Shown here: positions 1 through 5,961 of the stretch, in pieces | How the letters are laid out: every line of letters begins with the position of its first letter | How positions within the stretch are numbered: position 1 is the first letter of the stretch | Assembly: GCA_015492915.1 (NCBI GenBank) | Contig: WGED01000749.1 | Location: 1 to 10,297, forward strand | Reading direction: 5' to 3' | Source: Cyclobacteriaceae bacterium | GTDB lineage: Bacteria > Bacteroidota > Bacteroidia > Cytophagales > Cyclobacteriaceae | DNA length: 10,297 bases | Position numbers and translations under genes: made by a program | Notes under the pieces: model-generated | Databases searched by the model: none | The model's input: the letters and a program-made list of their open reading frames with translations, nothing else | Told to the model about the DNA's origin: nothing

Positions 1-1920
1 GGCTCGGATTATTTTTCAAGGTTTTTCCAGAAAATCAAGCTGCCGCTCATCACGGGTTTTATCGTGACAGGTATGATCGCCGGGCCGTATTTTTTGTCTC
101 TCATACCAAAAGAAGCCATACCCAACCTACTGTTTGTCAATGATTTCTCCCTTGCATACATCGCCTTTGCCGCTGGCGCGGAACTCTATCTGATAGATCT
201 CCGGGGCAGATTTAAAAGCATAGCCTGGAATACCTTCGGGCAGTTGATAGTCACCTTTTCCTTTAGCGCTATAGCAGTGTATTTTATCGCTTCTCATATT
301 CCGTTTATGGATGAAATGCCGAACAGTACGCGGCTGGCCGTGGCGTTGCTTATCGGGACTATTTTTGTTGCACGGTCGCCGTCTTCTGCTATTGCCATTA
401 TTCATGAACTCAGGGCAAAAGGGCCTTTCACACGCACGGTCATGGGAGTCACCGTGATAAAGGATGTGCTTGTCATCATTCTTTTTGCCATTTGTGTCTC
501 TATTGCGCGCAATCTTGTCATCGACCAACCTTTCCATGCAAAGGAAATGGGGATACTCCTGTTTGAACTGCTGGCGTCTTTCGGCATCGGTTATCTGCTC
601 GGAAAGCTGATCCATTTCGTGCTATCCCTGGGCATCGGATCACAAATCAAGCTGTTTATCATCTTGTTGCTGGGTTATGGCATTTTTATCATGGCGCACT
701 GGATACAACGTCACAGTACGGAAATGCTTGGGTTTGAATTGTTTTTCGAACCTTTGCTGATCTGCATCATTGGCAGTTATGTCGTTACAAATTACAGCAA
801 GTACCGCCCCGAGTTTCAATTTATCATCCAAAAAGCCGGGCCGTACATATACATTGCTTTTTTTACGCTCACAGGCGTGATGATATCCATCGATGTGCTC
901 AGGGAGGTGTGGCTAATCGCCCTGATATTGTTTGTTATAAGACTGATATCCGTAGTTGTCGGTGCGTGGGTGGGCGGAACGCTTGCCAAAGATCCGCCGT
1001 TGCACAAAGCGATTGGCTGGATGCCGTATATCACACAGGCCGGCGTGGGCCTGGGGCTGGCTGTAGAAGTTTCATTGGAATTTCCCGGATGGGGAGATGA
1101 ATTTGCCACTATTGTAATTGCCGTAATTGTGCTCAACCAGTTTGCCGGTCCTCCGTTGTTCAAGTGGGCGCTCAATAAAGCAGGCGAAAGTCATAAGCGG
1201 GCCGATATTCCGGGTTTCGACGGTGTGCAGGATGCTGTCATTTTCGGACTGGAGGATCAGTCATTGGCACTGGCCCGGCAGTTGAAAAAGCACGGCTGGG
1301 AGGTAGTCATTGCCACACTCAAAAAGCCTGAAGAAATTGATGATACCGGCGACATTAAGATTGAGATGATCAATGACCTGACCCTGGATTCACTGGAAAA
1401 GCTTGATATACAGAAAGCAGATGCCGCCATTCTGATGCTGTCGGATAATGAAAACTACAAACTGGCGGAAATGATCTATGAATTTGTGGGCACCAAGCAT
1501 GTGATCGTCAGGCTGCACGACCGCAATAATTTGCGAAAATTCCATGAGCTGGGATGCCTGATCGTTGATCCCAATACAGCACTTGTGAACCTTCTCGATA
1601 ATTTCGTGCGATCCCCTGTTGCCGCTTCTATGCTGCTCGGCCTGGAAGAGGGGCAGGCTACCATCGACCTCGAGGTCAGAGACCGTTCGCTCCATGGTGT
1701 CGCCCTGCGCAACCTGCGCCTGCCGTCGGATGTGATCATCCTGTCGGTGAAACGCAAAGGACAATCGATCATTTCTCATGGCTACACACGGCTGAGACTC
1801 AAAGATATTGTAACGGTGGTAGGCTCTCCCGAAAGCCTCAGAAAGCTTCAGTGGATGTTTGGCGATGGTGGCGGCCCCCGCCAGACTGTTGCTCATTCAG
1901 AGACCAGTCGTAAAACATAA
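1..1920 (+). CDS. CPA2 (Kef-type) cation:proton antiporter with C-terminal RCK/TrkA module, 5' partial
   Basis: Inner-membrane monovalent cation:proton antiporter of the CPA2/Kef family, expected to exchange K+ or Na+ for H+. The frame is open to the left edge, and the residues before the GTG at 64 (KLPLITGF) are the family's conserved early segment, so the true start lies upstream. Of 639 codons visible, about the first 390 form roughly ten to eleven hydrophobic helices. The family's ion-site helix reads GVTVIKDVL, with Lys154-Asp155 where electrogenic relatives have Asp-Asp. A Rossmann-like TrkA-N/RCK domain follows from about residue 410, and an RCK_C domain at about 550-620 (EGQATIDLEV to VVGSPESL). 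The expected GxGxxG loop reads GLEDQS (416-421), so NAD(H) binding is doubtful. The 3' end overlaps the convergent DUF547 gene by 83 bp. The family is clear; the ion is not known. Confidence 0.9.
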   Translation, partial: GSDYFSRFFQKIKLPLITGFIVTGMIAGPYFLSLIPKEAIPNLLFVNDFSLAYIAFAAGAELYLIDLRGRFKSIAWNTFGQLIVTFSFSAIAVYFIASHIPFMDEMPNSTRLAVALLIGTIFVARSPSSAIAIIHELRAKGPFTRTVMGVTVIKDVLVIILFAICVSIARNLVIDQPFHAKEMGILLFELLASFGIGYLLGKLIHFVLSLGIGSQIKLFIILLLGYGIFIMAHWIQRHSTEMLGFELFFEPLLICIIGSYVVTNYSKYRPEFQFIIQKAGPYIYIAFFTLTGVMISIDVLREVWLIALILFVIRLISVVVGAWVGGTLAKDPPLHKAIGWMPYITQAGVGLGLAVEVSLEFPGWGDEFATIVIAVIVLNQFAGPPLFKWALNKAGESHKRADIPGFDGVQDAVIFGLEDQSLALARQLKKHGWEVVIATLKKPEEIDDTGDIKIEMINDLTLDSLEKLDIQKADAAILMLSDNENYKLAEMIYEFVGTKHVIVRLHDRNNLRKFHELGCLIVDPNTALVNLLDNFVRSPVAASMLLGLEEGQATIDLEVRDRSLHGVALRNLRLPSDVIILSVKRKGQSIISHGYTRLRLKDIVTVVGSPESLRKLQWMFGDGGGPRQTVAHSETSRKT

Positions 1921-2674
1921 ATTTTATTTCTGCTCCGGGATCGATTTTTATCTTGCTGTATTTATTGACATAAACTTTGAGCGAACCGCTCTTTGTGAAA
2001 TCACTGCCGTACCATTGAAAGATCTTTGAGACAAAAGCATCATCTTTGGTGATTTTATTTCGGGAGGGGTCATTGATAAATCTCCTCGCCTGATCATCGA
2101 GCTGGGCATTCAGTTTTTCGGCGGAGTACGCTTCACGACGGAGTGGCGGGCATGATCGGGAAGCACAATTGACAGCAAAATGTATCCGTGGCTCATCAAA
2201 TTTTCTCCGCAGTATGCCGTGTTCAATGTCGTTGAGATCCAGCGCTTGTCCATGGATTTTGATGAATTTTATATCCCATGGCGAATAGACGAATGGTATC
2301 TGAATAGATGAGCCGATGTCTTTGATACTTCCAAGTGGATAATGATCGATTATCAGCTTTAGGGTGAAAGCATTATAAGCATTGATCCAGTATGCGATTT
2401 GTTCCTCCCTGCTCCATGACGCTTCATCCGGAGAGCGGGTAGCCAGCGTGTCGAGGAACGTTTTTAGTATCATGCTGTCCTGCTTCAACCCCTCGTAATC
2501 GACATCACCGTTGTCATTCACGTATTTTTCAAGGATTTTATTCCAGACTTTATAATCGGGAGGTAGTGATCCCGTAAGGGAAGGGGGCGTGCCTGTGAAG
2601 CACGCAGAAAGAAAGAACAAAAAAACGCCTGAAATCCATGAAACACGACTGATAACAGCTTTAACTTTTTTCAT
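1838..2674 (-). CDS. DUF547 family lipoprotein
   Basis: Protein of the DUF547 family; no biochemical activity can be assigned from sequence. The ATG at 2674 gives 278 residues and begins MKKVKAVISR, followed by a hydrophobic stretch and a lipobox LSAC with Cys25, so it is probably a lipoprotein exported by Sec and cleaved by signal peptidase II. A TTG at 2695 would add seven residues ahead of a proper signal peptide and is not preferred. Family hallmarks in order are AYWINAYNAFTLKL (94-107), DIEHGILR (149-156), NCASRSCPPL (169-178) and YDWSLN (255-260). The last 18 residues, after YDWSLN, are low-complexity and lie in the overlap with the convergent antiporter gene. The start overlaps the end of the upstream antiporter gene by 14 bp, so it is the last gene of the stress-protein/antiporter operon. 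No terminator hairpin is visible. Confidence 0.9.
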   Translation of the reverse strand: MKKVKAVISRVSWISGVFLFFLSACFTGTPPSLTGSLPPDYKVWNKILEKYVNDNGDVDYEGLKQDSMILKTFLDTLATRSPDEASWSREEQIAYWINAYNAFTLKLIIDHYPLGSIKDIGSSIQIPFVYSPWDIKFIKIHGQALDLNDIEHGILRRKFDEPRIHFAVNCASRSCPPLRREAYSAEKLNAQLDDQARRFINDPSRNKITKDDAFVSKIFQWYGSDFTKSGSLKVYVNKYSKIKIDPGAEIKFMFYDWSLNEQQSGGGRHHRQTSTEAF

Positions 2675-3923
2675 CTTCTTTGAGCCTTGCGGCAATTTTC
2701 AGGCTGTATTTCATGAGTGGGGCTGATATAATGATGGAAACGATGACCATGATGACAATGGCTACGAAAATCTCTTCCGTTATCAAACCGCTGTTCAGCG
2801 CGATGGTTCCGAGGATCACCTCCAGCGTGCCGTGTGTATTCATTCCAAACCCCACCGCCAGAGCGTCATGTTTTTTCAGACCGCCGAGCCTGGCCCCGGT
2901 AAATGCCCCGGCAAATTTACTGGTGATGGCCAGCAGGATCAAAATTATGATAATGGTCAGATTGAAATTGGTCAGGAAGTTTACATACAGCCCGATAGAA
3001 ATGAAAAAGAGCGGGCCGAAGATATTGTTGATAAACTGATGCACAATTTCCTTGGCTCTCTCCGACATGTGCTCCGAATCGCCTATTGCCACTCCGATGA
3101 TAAAAGTGCCGAAAATGGCATGAATTCCAATGTATTCTGTAAAGGCCGCCGCAAAAAAACTCAACGCCATGGTTACTGACAGCACACCGCCCGGCCATGT
3201 AAAATTGCGATTTATCCATGGCAACAATTTGTTGATCAGAGACTTGCCGATGGTGAGCATGATGAAGGTGAATAACAAAGTCAGAAAAATCGTATAGCCG
3301 ATGGAGAGCCCTTCCGACCGTTCGCCCATCATATTGAGGATGACGGAGAAAATAATCCACCCCAGTATATCGATGATCATGGCCGAGGCAATGATGACCA
3401 TGCCTGTGTCGGTTTTGAAGATGTTGAGATCCATCAGTACCCTTGCGATCACGGGCAGGGCAGTGATCGAAAGTGTGGTGCCGATGAAGAGGGCAAATAC
3501 CAACCTGTCGGTTGAGGCGTCGAGATCGAAAAGTCCGGGGGCGAAATAAGAAATGATAAATCCTGTAAGCAATGGAATGAATAGTGCGAACAGGCTGGTG
3601 TACAGGGCTTTCCGACCCTGCTGCCATACCAGGTCGAGCTCTACCTCCATACCCGCGACAAAAAGCAGCAGGGCAACAGAAATACCTATGATCCCTTCCA
3701 GGATGACGGAAGTATGGCCGTCGTGCGGAAACAGTGCCCTGAACATGTCGGGGTCGATAGTACCCAGCACCGTCGGGCCGAGGAGGACGCCGGCGAGTAT
3801 CTCGCCGATGACCAGCGGGAGCTGAAACTTTCTGAATAATTCACCTGTGAGCCGTGCAGCGAGGATCATGACGCCAAGCTGCATGAAAAGGGTTATAATC
3901 TCATTGTGGCTCAGGAGTTGCAT
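2661..3923 (-). CDS. CPA2 (Kef/NapA-type) cation:proton antiporter without RCK domain
   Basis: A 420-residue Na_H_Exchanger family (PF00999-type) inner-membrane antiporter. It begins MQLLSHNEII and shows about twelve hydrophobic segments. Family features are FQLPLVIGEILAGVLLGP (33-50), the unwound-helix segment TTLSITALPVIARVL (149-163), the ion-site helix SAMIIDILGWI with a single Asp185 preceded by Ile, and a late conserved segment GFGMNTHGTLEVILGTIAL. The protein ends soon after the last helix with a short charged tail (KEDEKS). It therefore lacks the TrkA/RCK module found in the other antiporter at 1-1920. It starts 6 bp after the stop of the tandem universal stress protein, which may serve as its soluble regulatory partner; that is inference from context. 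Substrate (Na+ or K+) cannot be read from the sequence. Confidence 0.92.
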   Translation of the reverse strand: MQLLSHNEIITLFMQLGVMILAARLTGELFRKFQLPLVIGEILAGVLLGPTVLGTIDPDMFRALFPHDGHTSVILEGIIGISVALLLFVAGMEVELDLVWQQGRKALYTSLFALFIPLLTGFIISYFAPGLFDLDASTDRLVFALFIGTTLSITALPVIARVLMDLNIFKTDTGMVIIASAMIIDILGWIIFSVILNMMGERSEGLSIGYTIFLTLLFTFIMLTIGKSLINKLLPWINRNFTWPGGVLSVTMALSFFAAAFTEYIGIHAIFGTFIIGVAIGDSEHMSERAKEIVHQFINNIFGPLFFISIGLYVNFLTNFNLTIIIILILLAITSKFAGAFTGARLGGLKKHDALAVGFGMNTHGTLEVILGTIALNSGLITEEIFVAIVIMVIVSIIISAPLMKYSLKIAARLKEDEKS

Positions 3924-3929
3924 GACAAA

Positions 3930-4766
3930 TCAGGCTTTATCGATGAGGATGTTGGATGGCAGATCACCGATGATCAGTTCGAGATCATGCGGGAATATCC
4001 TGTCGAGGATATTGAATTTATGGGCAGGGCTTCTGACTATCAGCAGATCGGCCTTGACTTTTTCCGTGTATCTTCGCAGCTCGAAACCCGGCTTGCCCGA
4101 AGCGACTTTTATTACCACTCTGAGGCCTTTTGTATCAATGTCTTTGAGAAGGGACCTGATCTCCCTGGTTTCATCGGCCAGGATTTTTCTGCGGGTTTCT
4201 TCCTGTTCTTTTTCGTTTTCTTCTTCACCGGCTATGGCCATGCTCAGGCCGAAAAGCTTGATGCATTTGAATATATGGACAAAATGTGCTTTTTCGAGTT
4301 TGGCAAAGCGGATGCCGTTCCTGATGGTGTCGGTGTAGTCGCCTCCTTCCGTCCCGTCGATCACGATTCGCTTAAAAGGTTGAGGAGGTACAGTCGGATT
4401 GATAAGGATCATTACTGAACATTTTGCTTTCCTGATGAGTTTGCGGGCTATGGATCCGAAGTAAAATTTGACGATATTCTCCCGCTGCAGAGCCCCCGCG
4501 ACGAGCAGGTCTACTTTTTCCTTTTCACAGACCGAAAGGATCTTTTTCGCCGGCCCGCCCTTTTTCAATACGATTTTTAACCTGGCGGTATTAATGGCGG
4601 ACTTCATGACCAGTTCATCCAGAAATTTCTTCTCCTCTTCCTCGTCATTACCGACATGAATAAGCACCAGTTCCGCGTCAAACTGGCACTGTAACCTGGC
4701 GGCTTCACTCAGGATGGCTTCGCAATTAGGAGAAAAGGCTACCGCAACGCCGATCTTTTTGTACAT
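3930..4766 (-). CDS. Tandem-domain universal stress protein (UspA family)
   Basis: A 278-residue cytoplasmic protein made of two UspA-like domains, about 1-122 and 131-278. Each starts with the typical first strand (KKIGVAVAFS; FKRIVIDGTE). Domain 1 keeps a near-canonical nucleotide-binding pattern, GALQ then nine residues then GS (91-105), where the usual second Gly is Gln94. Domain 2 has VRSPAHKF at the equivalent place (244-251) and no Gly pattern, so it probably does not bind ATP. An acidic, Glu-rich stretch (EEENEKEQEE, 181-190) sits inside domain 2. It is the first gene of a minus-strand operon with a CPA2 antiporter 6 bp downstream, a context that suggests stress- or pH-linked control of transport. 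The ATG at 4766 matches the start of the first beta strand. No Shine-Dalgarno sequence or clear TAnnTTTG box is seen upstream of it. Confidence 0.9.
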   Translation of the reverse strand: MYKKIGVAVAFSPNCEAILSEAARLQCQFDAELVLIHVGNDEEEEKKFLDELVMKSAINTARLKIVLKKGGPAKKILSVCEKEKVDLLVAGALQRENIVKFYFGSIARKLIRKAKCSVMILINPTVPPQPFKRIVIDGTEGGDYTDTIRNGIRFAKLEKAHFVHIFKCIKLFGLSMAIAGEEENEKEQEETRRKILADETREIRSLLKDIDTKGLRVVIKVASGKPGFELRRYTEKVKADLLIVRSPAHKFNILDRIFPHDLELIIGDLPSNILIDKA

Positions 4767-4777
4767 AATGAGTCAAT

Positions 4778-4929
4778 GATTTTTATGCTGTTCTGATAAA
4801 GTTCTTTATAATATGCTGATTTTTCATGAATGGACAAAATATCATGATATGAGCCGGGAAATTATAATGTCATATTAAGGTGATGCCTTCCACAGGTTTT
4901 GATATGAAAAATCGGCGATTTTTCATGAA
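4778..4929. promoter_or_regulatory. Repeated GATTTTTCATGAA motifs and palindromes upstream of the stress-protein operon
   Basis: The leader region of the minus-strand operon holds two identical 13 bp motifs, GATTTTTCATGAA, at 4818-4830 and 4917-4929, and a degraded relative, GATTTTTATG, at 4778-4787. Between them is a perfect 12 bp palindrome, ATATCATGATAT, at 4839-4850. Repeated motifs plus palindromes within 165 bp of the start are consistent with regulator binding sites, but the region is AT-rich and no regulator can be named. The remainder of 4767-4977 shows no ORF and no recognisable RNA. Confidence 0.35.
4904..4926. repeat. Perfect 10 bp inverted repeat with 3 nt loop
   Basis: ATGAAAAATC (4904-4913), GGC, GATTTTTCAT (4917-4926) form a perfect hairpin. 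Its right arm is part of the repeated GATTTTTCATGAA motif. No T-tract follows on either strand, so it is not a classical intrinsic terminator. It lies about 140 bp upstream of the stress-protein start and could be an operator or an RNA stem. Confidence 0.5.
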
Positions 4930-4977
4930 GATTATTTGCTTAGGCATTATCGCCTGAAAATTCTTTGACCATCTTTT

Positions 4978-5169
4978 AACCCAAAATTCTCAATAGGATT
5001 TCGTAATGAGAGGTTAAAATACAACTTGTCCCGCCAGGGCGGGAAGAAAATCAGCACGTTTGATGAGGAGGCATAATGCACTTTATGGTGACGAATCAAA
5101 CGTGAACTAAGTGTCTGATTTTAAAGCAGTTTAAGCTCGGAATAGAAAGGTTATTGAGAATTTTGGGTT
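4978..5169 (+). mobile_element. 192 bp repeat element with 18 bp terminal inverted repeats (copy 1, MITE-like)
   Basis: The element is bounded by AACCCAAAATTCTCAATA (4978-4995) and its exact inverse (5152-5169). A second copy begins at 10087 in the same orientation. Internal features are a bulged stem pairing AACC/TCTCA with TGAGA/GGTT (4978-5015), a hairpin CCCGCCAGGGCGGG, and a long stem in which CACGTTTGAT (5055-5064) pairs with ATCAAACGTG (5095-5104). That stem is flanked by AAAATCAG (5047-5054) and CTGATTTT (5115-5122). Inside its loop sit AGGAGG (5066-5071) and an ATG (5076) that opens only a nine-codon frame here. It encodes no transposase, so if mobile it is non-autonomous. Short flanking TTAA strings occur on both sides but overlap the inverted repeat ends, so a target duplication cannot be claimed. 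A structured-RNA family is an alternative reading. Confidence 0.75.
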
Positions 5170-5188
5170 TAACATGTACGTGTAAAAA

Positions 5189-5200
5189 ATTGAATTCAAT
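5189..5200. promoter_or_regulatory. 12 bp palindrome overlapping a -33 box
   Basis: ATTGAATTCAAT is a perfect palindrome that covers the TTG -33 element of the promoter for the beta-barrel gene. A dimeric repressor could bind here, but short AT-rich palindromes also arise by chance. Confidence 0.3.
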
Positions 5201-5219
5201 ATAAAAACGGTTAATTTTG
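5190..5219 (+). promoter_or_regulatory. Bacteroidota-type promoter for the beta-barrel protein gene
   Basis: TTG at 5190-5192, a 19 bp spacer, then TAATTTTG at 5212-5219. This fits the Bacteroidota primary sigma factor consensus (TTG, about 19-21 bp, TAnnTTTG). Transcription would begin near 5226 and leave a leader of about 58 nt before the ATG at 5284. The upstream repeat element ends only 20 bp before the -33 box. Confidence 0.7.
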
Positions 5220-5283
5220 CAGGATTACTTTTTCGGTAATACTACTTTTTGATCCAATTAAAACAACTAAACTATTTTTTGCC

Positions 5284-5829
5284 ATGTCAAAATTTACAGC
5301 ATTCGTCTTTTTTCTGTGCGTTATAAGTTTCAATTCCCTGTTGGCCCAGCACGAAGAACGTCAACCTGACGCAGCACATCATGAAGGGCATTATAAGAAT
5401 GAAATATCAATCTATTACGGGAGCACTTATCTGACTAAATCCGGATTTAATATCCCCACCATTGGTATTGATTATTCGCGTCAGTTAAACTCTTTTCTGA
5501 GTATCGCCGCATTGGCGGATTTTGAGCTCGGGTCGCATATTATTGAGCATGATAACAATGGAGATATACACGAGGTGGAGCGCGAACGCGCCTTGCTTTT
5601 GATGCCTGGCCTGAGTTTCAGGGTTGTTAAAGGACTTACGCTGTTTGCGGGATATGGAGTTGAGATTGAAAAAACCGAATCTCTCGGATTGCTCAGACTT
5701 GGGGCGGGGTACAAAATGAAACTGAAGAGCGAAAGGTGGCTGGTCGAGCCTTACTTTTACTGGGAGCGCACAAAACTGTTTAATGCGCTTGCTTATGGTG
5801 TTGTGTTTGGCTATGAGTTCGGTAAGTAA
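5284..5829 (+). CDS. Small exported protein, probable outer-membrane beta-barrel
   Basis: A 181-residue protein not recognised at family level. It begins MSKFTAFVFFLCVISFNSLLA with a likely signal peptidase I site at Ala21-Gln22. A short His/Glu-rich linker follows (QHEERQPDAAHHEGHY, 22-37). The mature part is a run of alternating amphipathic strands rich in Tyr, Phe and Gly (for example ISIYYGSTYL, GLTLFAGYGVEIE, LLRLGAGYKMKL, WLVEPYFYWERT, ALAYGVVFGYEFGK). This is the pattern of a small eight-stranded outer-membrane barrel, and it ends on an aromatic-rich strand. It stands alone, with its own promoter at 5190-5219 and a gap of about 130 bp to the next gene. The His-rich segment might bind metal, but that is speculation. 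Confidence 0.75.
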   Translation: MSKFTAFVFFLCVISFNSLLAQHEERQPDAAHHEGHYKNEISIYYGSTYLTKSGFNIPTIGIDYSRQLNSFLSIAALADFELGSHIIEHDNNGDIHEVERERALLLMPGLSFRVVKGLTLFAGYGVEIEKTESLGLLRLGAGYKMKLKSERWLVEPYFYWERTKLFNALAYGVVFGYEFGK

Positions 5830-5932
5830 CTGTTCCTGACCAAAGAAATATTTTCATCCTTTGAATCAGCGTTGCATGGGCATAAATCAATCGAAATATG
5901 CAGGCCCTGTTATGCACATCCGTCATTTGTGC

Positions 5933-5940
5933 TATCTTTG
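5933..5940 (+). promoter_or_regulatory. Bacteroidota -7 box for glycyl-tRNA synthetase
   Basis: TATCTTTG matches TAnnTTTG exactly and lies 21 bp before the ATG at 5962, so the transcript would start around 5947. A clear TTG -33 box is not present; the nearest candidate is TTA at 5910-5912, 20 bp upstream. The position of the box argues against any start upstream of 5962. Confidence 0.55.
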
Positions 5941-5961
5941 CACGAATTATTAAAATTAGCT

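Noticed and set aside
64..66. GTG as start of the left antiporter
   Set aside because: The frame is open to base 1 and the residues before it (KLPLITGF) match the conserved family segment, so this is an internal codon.
127..1896. Open frames opposite or within the left antiporter
   Set aside because: They overlap a well-supported coding frame and show no recognisable domains or start signals.
2675..2695. TTG start for the DUF547 protein
   Set aside because: It adds seven residues ahead of a normal MKK signal peptide; the ATG at 2674 fits a lipoprotein better.
2680..4659. Several plus-strand open frames of 60-170 codons
   Set aside because: They lie opposite the antiporter and stress-protein genes, which have clear family features; the plus-strand translations are low-complexity or Ser/Arg-rich shadows.
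4904..4926. Intrinsic terminator
   Set aside because: The stem is AT-rich with no T-tract on either strand, and no gene ends beside it.
4978..5169. CRISPR array
   Set aside because: There are only two copies 5 kb apart, with no regular spacers and no cas genes.
5872..5961. Upstream ATG extension of glycyl-tRNA synthetase
   Set aside because: The extension contains the TATCTTTG -7 box and has no family similarity; the ATG at 5962 gives the usual N-terminus.
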